A DNA stretch of 64,000 nucleotides from Terrabacter sp040702505 (lineage in GTDB: Bacteria; Actinomycetota; Actinomycetes; Actinomycetales; Dermatophilaceae), in the NCBI RefSeq assembly GCF_040702505.1, contig NZ_JBFBLC010000003.1, positions 310,001-374,000 of the forward strand, written 5' to 3'. Position numbers and translations under genes: made by a program. Below the pieces are notes generated by a model. The model worked only from the letters and a program-made list of their open reading frames with translations. It had not been told where the DNA came from and made no database searches. Shown one piece after another: positions 7,099-15,298 of this stretch (the stretch's first letter is position 1; the number at the start of each line of letters is the position of its first letter).

Positions 7099-8395
7099 CG
7101 AGGAGGCTCAGGTCCGAGGCCGAGGCCGAGGTCGGGGCCGAGGCGGTGGGAGGGCGCGCGTCCTCGCCGGCCACGACCGACACGAGGCCACGGGCGGAGG
7201 AGGGAGCGTCCCCCGCCCGTGACCCCGCGGTGGTGGCTGCCGTCCGGGTCGGGTCGAGCGCACCGGCACGGCGGGCCACCAGCTGCGCAGCCTGGCGCAG
7301 CACAGCGCCCGGGAGGTCGGCGCGCGCAGTGACGCGCAGCCGCGAGACCCCGTCGGGCACGCTGGGTGGTCGGAAGCAGCCCACGAGGATGCCCTCGGCG
7401 CGCAGGTCGAGCGACGCGGCGAAGGCGGCCTCGGGCGAGGGCATCGCGATGGACTGGACGGCGCCGGCGGCCTGCTCGATGCCGCACACGGCGGCGATGG
7501 TGCGCGCGTTGGCCCTCACCGCTTCGGCGAGCGACGGCTCGTCCAGCACGACCTCGGCCGCCGCCCGGGCAGCGGCGGCGGAGGCGGGCGCGAGGCCGGT
7601 GTCGAAGATGAAGCTCCGGGCGGTGTTGACGAGGTGGTGGCGCACGGCCGTGGACCCGACGACCGCACCTCCCTGCGAGCCCAGGGACTTGGAGAGCGTC
7701 AGCGTGACGACGAGGTCGTGGGCGCCGGCGAGGCCCAGCTCGTGCACCAGGCCGCGACCTCGGCCGGCGACACCGATGCCGTGCGCCTCGTCGACGACGA
7801 GCAGGGCGCCGTGACGGTGACACACCTCGAGCAGGTCGGGCAGCGGTGCGGCGTCACCGAGCACCGAGTAGATCGACTCGACCGCCACGAGCACCCGGCT
7901 GCCGGCTCGCCGTGCGAGCTCCCGGTCGAGCGCGGCCGCGTCGTTGTGGGGGAACGTCTCGTAGGGCACGCGCGACATGCGGGCCGCGTCGTGCAGCGAC
8001 GCGTGGACGTGCGCGTCGAGGAGGATCTCGGCGCCGCGGCCACTGAGAGCGGTCAGCACGCCGAGGTTCGCGGCATACCCCGTCGAGAAGGCGAGGGCGG
8101 CGGGCCGGCCGGTGAGCCGGCACAGGGCTCCCTCGAGGTCCCGGTGGACCGGCAGCGTCCCGGTGACGAGCCGGCTGGCCGTCGCCGACGCGCCGTAGCG
8201 GGCGAGCGCCTCGTGGGCGGCGGCCACGACGCGCGGGTCGCGCGACAGGCCGAGGTAGTCGTTGGAGGCGAGGTCGACCGGATCCCGGGACTCCGACTCG
8301 GGGCCGCCCTGGCGCAGAATCGCGTCGAGGCGGTCGATCCCGTCGCTCCTGCGCCGCTCGTCCCGCTGCTCCAGCCACCGGTCCCAGCCGCTCAT
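7091..8395 (-). CDS. bioF: 8-amino-7-oxononanoate synthase
   Basis: BioF condenses pimeloyl-ACP or pimeloyl-CoA with L-alanine in a PLP-dependent reaction. Hallmarks are the ASNDYLGLS start, the VVDEAHGIG aspartate-histidine segment and the PLP lysine in TLSKSLGSQGG. ATG 8395 overlaps the bioA stop as ATGA, although the frame is open further upstream. The core ends near residue 385. About 45 further residues, rich in Ala, Ser and Thr, have no counterpart I recognise; they look like an unstructured tail that runs into the bioD start. Confidence 0.9.
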   Translation of the reverse strand: MSGWDRWLEQRDERRRSDGIDRLDAILRQGGPESESRDPVDLASNDYLGLSRDPRVVAAAHEALARYGASATASRLVTGTLPVHRDLEGALCRLTGRPAALAFSTGYAANLGVLTALSGRGAEILLDAHVHASLHDAARMSRVPYETFPHNDAAALDRELARRAGSRVLVAVESIYSVLGDAAPLPDLLEVCHRHGALLVVDEAHGIGVAGRGRGLVHELGLAGAHDLVVTLTLSKSLGSQGGAVVGSTAVRHHLVNTARSFIFDTGLAPASAAAARAAAEVVLDEPSLAEAVRANARTIAAVCGIEQAAGAVQSIAMPSPEAAFAASLDLRAEGILVGCFRPPSVPDGVSRLRVTARADLPGAVLRQAAQLVARRAGALDPTRTAATTAGSRAGDAPSSARGLVSVVAGEDARPPTASAPTSASASDLSLLDD

Positions 8396-9732
8396 CCGTG
8401 CACCTCCGCGACGGCGCCGACGATGCCCTGCGCGACGAGGCGCACGTCGTCGTCGCTGCAGGCGTAGGGCGGCATGGTGTAGACGAGGTCGCGGAACGGG
8501 CGCACCCAGACCCCGCGTCGCAGCGCCGCCGCGGTGACGCGGGCGACGTCGACGGGAGAGGTGAGCTGCACGACTCCGACGGCGCCGAGCGTGCGCACGT
8601 CGGCGACGCTTCTCAGCCGGGCGGCGGGTGACAGGTGCTCGGTCAGGACGCGCGCGACGCGGCCCACGTCGTCCTTCCAGCTGCTCTCGACCAGCTCGAC
8701 CGAGGCGTTCGCGACGGCGCAGGCGAGCGGGTTGGCCATGAAGGTCGGTCCGTGGAGCAGTGCGCGGAACTCGGAACGCGTGATCGCCTCGCCGACGCGT
8801 CGGGTCGCGAGCACCGCCGCCAGCGAGAGGTAGCCGCCGGTCAGCGCCTTGCCGACGCACACCACGTCGGGTGACACCTCGGCCCACTCCGAGGCGAAGA
8901 GGCGGCCGGTGCGGCCGAACCCGGTGGCGATCTCGTCGACGACGAGCAGCAGGCCGTGGTCGTCGGCGACCTCGCGGAGCACCTGCAGGCAGCGCGGGTG
9001 GTAGACGTGCATGCCGCCGGCGCCCTGGAGGACCGGCTCGACGACGACGGCCGCGAGCTCGTCGGTGTGCGCGTCGGCGAGCGACCGCACCTCCGCCTCC
9101 CACGCCTGCAGCGCGAGCTCGTCGCACTCCCAGCGGTTCTCGCCGATCGGCGTCGCGACCAGGCGCGCGGCCGGCGGCCTGGGTGCAAACACCTGGCGGG
9201 CCAGGGCGCCGGGGAAGGCGGAGTGCATCCCGTCCACGGGGTCGCACACGCTCATGGCGGCGAAGGTGTCGCCGTGGTAGCCGCCACGCACCGTGAGGAA
9301 GCGCTGTCGTCGCGGTCGTCCACGCGCCGCCTGGTACTGGAGGCACAGCTTCAGGGCCACCTCGACCGACACCGAGCCGGAGTCGGCGAAGAAGACGTGC
9401 GCCATCGGCCCGGGTGCGATGGCCGTGAGCCGCTCGGCGAGGCGCACCGCCGGCTCGTGGGTCAGCCCACCGAACATGACGTGGCTGAAGCGGTCCAGCT
9501 GCTCGTGGGCGGCCGCGTCGAGGACCGGGTTGCGGTAGCCGTGGACGGCGCACCACCACGACGCCATCGCGTCCACGGCCTCGAGTCGCTCCCCGTCCGG
9601 GGCCGTGAGGGTCAGGCGGACACCTGCGGCGCCCTCGACGGCATACGGCAGGGGGCCGTCCAGTGGGGCGTAGGGGTGCCAGACGAGCCCGCCGTCGCGA
9701 GCGGCGAGGGGTGAGCCGGCCGGGTCAGGCAT
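8392..9732 (-). CDS. bioA: Adenosylmethionine-8-amino-7-oxononanoate aminotransferase
   Basis: BioA makes diaminopelargonic acid using S-adenosylmethionine as amino donor. The 446-residue class III aminotransferase has the N-terminal WHPYAPL start, the SWWCAVHGY region, VDEIATGFGRTG with the PLP aspartate and the Schiff-base lysine in CVGKALTGGY. It overlaps bioB by 8 bases upstream and bioF by 4 bases downstream, as expected for one translationally coupled operon. Confidence 0.93.
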   Translation of the reverse strand: MPDPAGSPLAARDGGLVWHPYAPLDGPLPYAVEGAAGVRLTLTAPDGERLEAVDAMASWWCAVHGYRNPVLDAAAHEQLDRFSHVMFGGLTHEPAVRLAERLTAIAPGPMAHVFFADSGSVSVEVALKLCLQYQAARGRPRRQRFLTVRGGYHGDTFAAMSVCDPVDGMHSAFPGALARQVFAPRPPAARLVATPIGENRWECDELALQAWEAEVRSLADAHTDELAAVVVEPVLQGAGGMHVYHPRCLQVLREVADDHGLLLVVDEIATGFGRTGRLFASEWAEVSPDVVCVGKALTGGYLSLAAVLATRRVGEAITRSEFRALLHGPTFMANPLACAVANASVELVESSWKDDVGRVARVLTEHLSPAARLRSVADVRTLGAVGVVQLTSPVDVARVTAAALRRGVWVRPFRDLVYTMPPYACSDDDVRLVAQGIVGAVAEVHG

Positions 9733-10798
9733 TGGCCGGGACGTCCGTGCCCGCGCCTCGCCGGCGCTTGGCCGGGTCGTGGCCCGACGCGGTGGCCGGT
9801 CCCGTCTCGGCGGACGGCGTCGCGCCGAGGACGACGAAGCCGTGGTCGCGGATGAGCTCGAGGTCGGCTTCGGCGGCCTGTCCCTCGGAGGTGAGGTAGT
9901 CGCCGAGGAAGATCGAGTTGGCGACGTGCAGGGCCAGTCCCTGCAGCGACCGAAGGTGCATCTCCCGGCCTCCGGCGACGCGGATCTCCTTGTCGGGACA
10001 GACGAAGCGGGCCATCGCGAGGATCCGCAGGCACCGCCCTGGGGTCAGCTCCCACGTGCCCTCGAGGGGCGTGCCGTCGAAGGGCATGAGGAAGTTGACC
10101 GGGATGGAGTCGGAGCCGAGGTCGCGCAGCGCCAGGAGCGCCTCGACGAGCTGCTCGTCGCTCTCGCCGAGGCCGGCGATGAGGCCCGAGCAGGGGGAGA
10201 GGCCAGCCGCCTTCGCCCGGGTCACCGTCTCGACACGGTCGGCGTAGGCGTGGCTGGTGACGATCTGGTCGTGGTGCGACTGGGCGGTGTTGACGTTGTG
10301 GTTGTAGGCGTCGACACCAGCGGCTCGCAGGCGTTGCGCCTGGCCGTCCTTGAGCAGGCCCAGGCACGCGCACACCTCCACGCCCGGGTGCTCGGCCTTG
10401 AGTGCGCCGACCATGCCCGCGACGCGCTCGACGTCGCGGTCGGTGGGTCCGCGACCGCTCGAGACCATGCAGATGCGGGTCGCGCCACCGCGGAGGCCTG
10501 CGGCCGCCTGCTCGACGGCCTCGTCCGGCTTGAGCCAGGTGTACTTGAGGATGTCGGCCTGCGACCCGAGTCGCTGCGAGCAGTAGTGGCAGTCCTCGGG
10601 GCACAGCCCGGACTTGAGGTTGACGAGGTAGTTGACCTTGACGGTGTTGCCGAAGTGCTTGCGCCGCAGGCGTGCTGCCGCGGCGACGACGTCCAGCAGC
10701 TCGTCGTCGCTCGCGCGCAGGACGTCGAGGGCGTGCTCCTCGGTGACCGGAGTGCCGGCGAGCACCGTGTCGGCGAGGTCGTCGAACCGGCTCGTCAT
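9725..10798 (-). CDS. bioB: Biotin synthase
   Basis: BioB is the radical-SAM enzyme that inserts sulfur into dethiobiotin. The cluster-binding CxxxCxxC is visible in the segment CPEDCHYC, and the conserved YNHNVNTA follows. ATG 10798 is chosen because AAGGAGATCGC precedes it perfectly; a longer frame upstream would run through the operator. It is the first gene of the operon. A TTGACA box (10878-10873) and CATACT (10853-10848) form a likely promoter, with the BioQ palindromes just downstream of the -10. Confidence 0.94.
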   Translation of the reverse strand: MTSRFDDLADTVLAGTPVTEEHALDVLRASDDELLDVVAAAARLRRKHFGNTVKVNYLVNLKSGLCPEDCHYCSQRLGSQADILKYTWLKPDEAVEQAAAGLRGGATRICMVSSGRGPTDRDVERVAGMVGALKAEHPGVEVCACLGLLKDGQAQRLRAAGVDAYNHNVNTAQSHHDQIVTSHAYADRVETVTRAKAAGLSPCSGLIAGLGESDEQLVEALLALRDLGSDSIPVNFLMPFDGTPLEGTWELTPGRCLRILAMARFVCPDKEIRVAGGREMHLRSLQGLALHVANSIFLGDYLTSEGQAAEADLELIRDHGFVVLGATPSAETGPATASGHDPAKRRRGAGTDVPANA

Positions 10799-10820
10799 GC
10801 GATCTCCTTGCGCGAGGGGT

Positions 10821-10848
10821 TGAACGGTGTTCAACTGAACGGTGTTCA
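10821..10848. promoter_or_regulatory. Tandem BioQ operators between bioB and bioQ
   Basis: The 13-bp palindrome TGAACGGTGTTCA occurs twice, at 10821-10833 and 10836-10848, with centres 15 bp apart. It matches the TGAAC-N3-GTTCA operator known for the actinobacterial TetR-family biotin regulator BioQ. The pair lies between the bioB start and its -10 box. Binding should block bioBAFD transcription and could autoregulate the divergent bioQ. Confidence 0.85.
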
Positions 10849-10878
10849 GTATGCCGAGCCGCTACGCTCGGCTGTCAA
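10848..10878 (-). promoter_or_regulatory. Candidate bioB promoter
   Basis: Read on the minus strand, TTGACA (10878-10873) is followed after 19 bases by CATACT (10853-10848), which overlaps the outer operator by one base. On the plus strand TACGCT at 10863-10868 could serve bioQ. Confidence 0.5.
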
Positions 10879-10918
10879 CACGAGGTCCACCGAGGGCCGC
10901 AGGGGTCAGGGGCAGCGC

Positions 10919-11476
10919 ATGGCACTCAGCCGGGACGAGGTGGTGGCCACCGCTGTGGGGCTGCTGCGCCGCTACGGTCTGGGCGACCTGACGATGCGGC
11001 GGCTCGCCCGGGAGCTCGGAGTGGCCCCGGGCGCGCTCTACTGGCACGTGGCCAACAAGCAGGAGCTCCTCGTCGAGGTGGCCGACGCGTTGCTGTCGGA
11101 GATCCCGCCGGCGCCCCAGGGGCACCCGCCGGCGGAGGCGCTCGCGGGCCTGTGCGTCGCGGTGCGCGACGCCCTCGTGCAGGTGCCCGACGCGGCCGAC
11201 GTCGTCGGGATGGCGTATGCCGTCGACCCCGGTGCGACTCGAGCGTTGCGGGACGTCGCCCGCCTGGTCCACGACGCGGGGGCGCCGGCCTCCGAGCGCG
11301 ACGAGGTGGCCGCCCTCGTGGTGCACCACGTCCTCGGGTCCATCGGGGGTCAGCAGAACCGTGGCCTGGCGGCGTTGGGCGACCCTGACCTGCCGCCGCC
11401 CGACCCGGCGAGCGAGGCGAAGGCGTTCGAGGTTGGCCTGGCCGTCGTCATCAGAGGGATCGAGCGGTCTCACTGA
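10919..11476 (+). CDS. bioQ: TetR-family biotin regulator
   Basis: This is a 185-residue TetR regulator. The N-terminal helix-turn-helix covers about residues 5-50, including TMRRLARELGVAPGALYWHV, and an all-helical effector domain follows. Divergence from bioB with two perfect TGAAC-N3-GTTCA sites in the shared region identifies it as BioQ, the repressor of biotin genes in actinobacteria; the protein sequence alone would not settle that. AGGGG at 10907 supports the ATG at 10919. It is monocistronic and convergent with the next gene. Confidence 0.82.
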   Translation: MALSRDEVVATAVGLLRRYGLGDLTMRRLARELGVAPGALYWHVANKQELLVEVADALLSEIPPAPQGHPPAEALAGLCVAVRDALVQVPDAADVVGMAYAVDPGATRALRDVARLVHDAGAPASERDEVAALVVHHVLGSIGGQQNRGLAALGDPDLPPPDPASEAKAFEVGLAVVIRGIERSH

Positions 11477-11503
11477 CCGCCTCGCCGCGACCGCCTCGGA
11501 TAT

Positions 11504-11517
11504 CGACCACGTGGTCG
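11504..11517. repeat. 14-bp perfect palindrome between convergent genes
   Basis: CGACCACGTGGTCG lies 28 bases after bioQ. A weaker hairpin with arms CAAGG/CCTTG follows at 11551-11572. Either could contribute to termination, but neither has a T-tract. Confidence 0.3.
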
Positions 11518-11617
11518 GTTGTCGTGGCTCGGAGCCCCAAGATGTCTCGACAAGGGCGCATCTGGCGCCTTGTGGAGGCGAACCGCTGCGACCGGGGGCG
11601 GGTCGCGTCCGGCGGCG

Positions 11618-12502
11618 TCAGGCGGGGGTCGGGGAGGCCAGGGAGTCGGCGCGGTCGATGGCCTCGACGAGCCGGGCGCGCAGCAGCTGGCCGCGCTCGG
11701 AGAAGCCGCGCTGCTCGGCGGCGTACTGCGCCTTGCCTTCCGGCGTCTCGATCCGCACCGGCTCGTAGCCGAGCTCGCGCAGGTCGTAGGGTGCGGCTCG
11801 CATGTCGAGCGACCGGATGTCCCGGGCGAGCTCGAAGCAGTCCATGACGAGGTCGCTCGGCACGACGGGCACCAGTTTGTGGGCCCACTTGTAGAGGTCC
11901 ATTCCGGCATGCAGGCAGCCGGGCTGCTCGAGGTCGGGCTGGCTCTCCCGCGTCGGCCTCAGGGCGTTCCGCGGCGCCGCCTCGGGTGTGAAGAAGCGGT
12001 AGGCGTCGAAGTGCGAGCACGCCACCTGGTGGCTCTCGACGACCGCGTCGGTGCCGGACGCTCCCAGCCGCAGCGGCCACCCGGAGTGCCGCACGTCCGA
12101 GGGGTCGAGCCGGTAGACCATCGCCCACTCGTGCAGGCCGAAGCAGCCGAACCGGGCGGGTCGCCCGGCGGTGCGCACGAGCAGCTCGCGCACGAACCGC
12201 AGCGTGTCGCCACGCGCGGCCACGAACGCGTCCACGTCGACGGCCACCCGGTCGCGCTCGGCGGCGTAGAACCGCCAGGCGGCCTGCGGGGCCTCATGGG
12301 CACCGGCGAGAGCCGCCCCGGCGCCCGGGTGCCAGCGGCGCAGCTGAGCCGGCTTGAAGGAGTAGTACGTGAAGAGGAAGTCCTCGACGGGGTGCTTGCG
12401 GTGGTCACGTCGCCGCGCCAGGTGCGCGGCAGTGACGGCGTCGACCCGCGACTCGTGCGCTGCCGTCCGCTCCCGCCACTCGTCCTGACTCATCACGTGC
12501 AC
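11618..12502 (-). CDS. Conserved actinobacterial protein often labelled 3-methyladenine DNA glycosylase
   Basis: This is a 294-residue protein with the recognisable N-terminal pattern HPVEDFLFTYYSFKPAQLRRWHPG. I recall close relatives in Streptomyces and other actinobacteria carrying the label 3-methyladenine DNA glycosylase. I see no helix-hairpin-helix or other glycosylase motif, so the function should be treated as unproven. I choose GTG 12502 because TACCCT followed by six bases stands in front of it, the leaderless pattern common here; ATG 12493 is an alternative. It is divergent from the phospholipase-like gene at 12619. Confidence 0.6.
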   Translation of the reverse strand: MHVMSQDEWRERTAAHESRVDAVTAAHLARRRDHRKHPVEDFLFTYYSFKPAQLRRWHPGAGAALAGAHEAPQAAWRFYAAERDRVAVDVDAFVAARGDTLRFVRELLVRTAGRPARFGCFGLHEWAMVYRLDPSDVRHSGWPLRLGASGTDAVVESHQVACSHFDAYRFFTPEAAPRNALRPTRESQPDLEQPGCLHAGMDLYKWAHKLVPVVPSDLVMDCFELARDIRSLDMRAAPYDLRELGYEPVRIETPEGKAQYAAEQRGFSERGQLLRARLVEAIDRADSLASPTPA

Positions 12503-12618
12503 CCGACGAGGGTAGGCGAGCCGACGGCCGCCCCGGCAACAGCCGGCGCGCCAGTGGCCGACCCGACCCGGACGCGGGAGACTGCCGCAGCCCCGGCCCA
12601 CGGCATACGCTCGCTCCT

Positions 12619-14154
12619 GTGCGCCCCGCCGAGTGGTACCTCACCGCCCACGAGCGGGGCAACCCCTCGACGCGCCTCGACAGCCGCCACCCCGACGGGC
12701 GCGCCTGGACCGAGGGCAACCTCGTCACGCCGCTGGTCCACGGCAAGGCCTACTTCAGCGCACTCACCGAGCGGGTCTCGCGGATGCAGCCGGGCGACCT
12801 GCTGCTCTTCGTCGACTGGCGGGGCGATCCCGACGAGCGGCTGACCGGCGAGGCGGGCAGCGAGGTCGCCGGGCTCTTCGCCGAGGCGGCCCGTCGTGGC
12901 GTCGACGTGCGCGGTCTCATCTGGCGCTCCCACTGGGACAGGCTCGCCTTCTCGGCCGACGAGAACCGTCACCTCGGCGAGGACATCAACGCCGCCGGGG
13001 GAGAGTGCGTCCTCGACATGCGGGTGCGCCTCGGCGGCTCGCACCACCAGAAGTTCGTCGTGCTGCGCCACCCCGGCCGGCCCGAGGAGGACATCGCCTT
13101 CCTCGGCGGGATCGACCTGTGCCACAGCCGCCGTGACGACGCCACCCACGCCGGTGACCCGCAGCCGCAGACCATGGCGAAGGTCTACGGTCCCCGGCCG
13201 CCCTGGCACGACGTCCAGCTCGCCCTCACCGGCCCGGTCGTGGGCGACGTCGAGGCCGTCTTCCGCGAGCGGTGGGAGGACCCGCAGGCCCTGAGCCGGT
13301 CACCGATCCGATGGACCATGGACCGGCTCCGAGGTGACGGCCAGTCGCGCCGCCCGTTGCCGCCGCAGCAGCCGGACCCCGCACCCACCGGCCCGCACCC
13401 CGTCCAGGTGCTGCGCACCTACGGCCACCGCCTGGGCGGCTACCCCTTCGCGCCGCGCGGGGAGCGCAGCGTCGCCCGCGCGTACGCCAAGGCCTTCTCG
13501 AGGGCGGAGCGGCTGATCTACCTCGAGGACCAGTACCTCTGGTCCGAGGAGGTCGGTGCGCTCCTCGCAGCCGCCCTGCGCCGGTCGCCCGACCTGCGAC
13601 TCGTCGCGGTGCTCCCGCACCAGCCGGACCAGGACGGCGCCATGAGCTACGCCCCCAACCTGGTCAGCCGCGCGCGCCTGCTGGACCGTCTGCACGCCGC
13701 CGCGCCCGGGCGCGTCGGTGTCTACGGCGTCGAGAACGCGGCTGGCACACCGGTCTACGTCCACGCCAAGGTCTGCGTCGTCGACGACGAGTGGGTCACC
13801 GTCGGCTCCGACAACTTCAACCGGCGCTCGTGGACCCACGACTCGGAGCTGTCCGCGGCCGTCGCCCACCCGGGGCTCGCCCGCGACCTGCGGCAGGAGC
13901 TCGCCCGCGAGCACCTCGGCGTCGAGGGCGATCTCGCGCTCGAGGACCACTTCGACGCGTATGCCGACAGTGCCGCCGCGCTGGCCGGCTGGCACCGTGC
14001 CCCCGCCGGTTCACCCCGCCCGGCCGGCCAGCTGCGCCCGCTCGACCGGCCCGACCAGAGCCGGCTCACCCGGCTGTGGGCCGACCCGCTCTACCGCCTC
14101 GTCTACGACCCCGACGGCCGACCGCTGGGTCTGCGCCTGCGCCGCACGTTCTGA
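12619..14154 (+). CDS. Phospholipase D-family protein (two HKD motifs)
   Basis: This 511-residue protein has two PLD half-sites. The first is GGSHHQKFVVLR near residue 139, a degenerate HxK site. The second, VYVHAKVCVVDDEWVTVGSDN near residue 381, is canonical HxKx4D followed by GSxN. No signal peptide or membrane segment is visible, so it is probably cytoplasmic. The closest architectures are cardiolipin-synthase or phospholipase D-like enzymes; substrate is unknown. GTG 12619 follows TACGCT by seven bases, indicating a leaderless mRNA. It stands alone between divergent and co-directional neighbours. Confidence 0.8.
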   Translation: MRPAEWYLTAHERGNPSTRLDSRHPDGRAWTEGNLVTPLVHGKAYFSALTERVSRMQPGDLLLFVDWRGDPDERLTGEAGSEVAGLFAEAARRGVDVRGLIWRSHWDRLAFSADENRHLGEDINAAGGECVLDMRVRLGGSHHQKFVVLRHPGRPEEDIAFLGGIDLCHSRRDDATHAGDPQPQTMAKVYGPRPPWHDVQLALTGPVVGDVEAVFRERWEDPQALSRSPIRWTMDRLRGDGQSRRPLPPQQPDPAPTGPHPVQVLRTYGHRLGGYPFAPRGERSVARAYAKAFSRAERLIYLEDQYLWSEEVGALLAAALRRSPDLRLVAVLPHQPDQDGAMSYAPNLVSRARLLDRLHAAAPGRVGVYGVENAAGTPVYVHAKVCVVDDEWVTVGSDNFNRRSWTHDSELSAAVAHPGLARDLRQELAREHLGVEGDLALEDHFDAYADSAAALAGWHRAPAGSPRPAGQLRPLDRPDQSRLTRLWADPLYRLVYDPDGRPLGLRLRRTF

Positions 14155-14205
14155 CCCGCGGACCTCGACACACCCCGAACGGCGGCCGGTCGTAGGGTGG
14201 GGCCC

Positions 14206-14985
14206 GTGCGCATCGCGAGGTACACGACCGGGGACGACCCGGCATACGGCATCGTCCAGGGCGACCCCGGCGGCGAGGTCATCACGCCGCTCGCCGGAGA
14301 CCCCCTCTACGTCGGGCTCCAGCCCAGCGGGCAGCCGCCCGTCATGCTGGAGGACGTGCGCCTGCTGGCGCCGGTGATCCCGCGCTCGAAGATCGTGGCC
14401 GTCGGCAAGAACTACGCCGACCACGCCAAGGAGATGGGCGGCGAGGCCCCGACCGAGCCGATGCTCTTCTTCAAGCCGAACACGGCCGTCGTCGGGCCCT
14501 TCGACCCGGTGGTGCTGCCTGCCGGCAGCAGCGAGATCTCCTTCGAAGGCGAGCTCGCCGTCGTCATCAAGACGATCACCAAGGGCGTCAAGGCCGAGAA
14601 CGCCGCCGAGTGCATCTACGGCTACACGATCGCCAACGACGTCACTGCCCGCGACTGGCAGCGGAGCGACGGCCAGTGGGCGCGCGCCAAGGGCTTCGAC
14701 ACCAGCTGCCCGCTCGGTCCCTGGGTCGAGACCGAGCTCGACCCGTCGGACCTCAAGATCGTCACCACCCTCGACGGCGACGTGCGGCAGGACGGCACGA
14801 CCGCCGACATGATCCACGGCATCGCCTCCGTGATCGAGTACGCGTCGGCCGCCTTCACGCTGCTGCCCGGCGACGTCATCCTGACCGGCACGCCCGCCGG
14901 CGTCGGCCTCGTCGAGGCGGGCCAGCAGGTCACCGTCGACATCGCCGGCATCGGCTCGCTCACCAACACCTTCGTCCGGCGCTGA
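14206..14985 (+). CDS. Fumarylacetoacetate hydrolase-family protein
   Basis: This 259-residue protein has the FAH fold: a short N-terminal region, then KIVAVGKNYADHAKEMG, the metal-binding ISFEGELAVVI with its glutamates, NDVTARDWQ and the C-terminal GDVILTGTPAGVG. Relatives act as acylpyruvate hydrolases, oxaloacetate decarboxylases or isomerases in aromatic degradation; nothing nearby tells which. An FAH-family gene stands beside gltX in Mycobacterium too. GTG 14206 is preferred because TAGGGT lies seven bases ahead; GTG 14197 is inside that box. Confidence 0.82.
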   Translation: MRIARYTTGDDPAYGIVQGDPGGEVITPLAGDPLYVGLQPSGQPPVMLEDVRLLAPVIPRSKIVAVGKNYADHAKEMGGEAPTEPMLFFKPNTAVVGPFDPVVLPAGSSEISFEGELAVVIKTITKGVKAENAAECIYGYTIANDVTARDWQRSDGQWARAKGFDTSCPLGPWVETELDPSDLKIVTTLDGDVRQDGTTADMIHGIASVIEYASAAFTLLPGDVILTGTPAGVGLVEAGQQVTVDIAGIGSLTNTFVRR

Positions 14986-15011
14986 CCCGCTGCGCCGCTA
15001 GGGTCGAGGCC

Positions 15012-15182
15012 ATGAGCAACGACGACACGAACGCCGCCGAAGCCGCCGAGCAGCCCCAGGACGAGGGCTACGTCGGCCGCCACGCCCGTCCCGGTGCGCC
15101 TGACCAGGGGCCCGACGCGGACGCGACCTACGACGCGAAGCACGACGACATCGAGGGACCTCCCGGCGCCGTGCAGCGCTGA
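15012..15182 (+). CDS. Small acidic hypothetical protein (56 aa)
   Basis: The start is supported by TAGGGT followed by seven bases and ATG. The peptide is acidic and rich in Ala, Asp, Glu and Gln, has no membrane segment or cysteine and looks disordered. A strong hairpin follows 24 bases after its stop, so the gene has its own promoter signal and its own terminator. I do not recognise a family. Confidence 0.6.
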   Translation: MSNDDTNAAEAAEQPQDEGYVGRHARPGAPDQGPDADATYDAKHDDIEGPPGAVQR

Positions 15183-15206
15183 CCCACCCAGCGCCCCAGG
15201 GGCGCA

Positions 15207-15246
15207 GCGACGGCGTCGCCCGGCATCGGCCGGGCGGCGCCGTCGC
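15207..15246 (+). terminator. Long GC-rich terminator hairpin
   Basis: An 18-bp stem with a single G-U pair (15207-15224 with 15229-15246) closes a 4-base loop. A smaller palindrome GCGCCCCAGGGGCGC precedes it at 15191-15205. No T-tract follows. It separates the 56-residue gene from gltX. Confidence 0.6.
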
Positions 15247-15298
15247 GTCCCGCCCGGCGGGGACCGCCCGCCGGGGCTCCCACTAGGCTGGTCGCACC

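Noticed and set aside
11618..12502. Confident assignment as a DNA glycosylase
   Set aside because: I recall that label for relatives but see no glycosylase motif; kept as conserved protein with the label noted.
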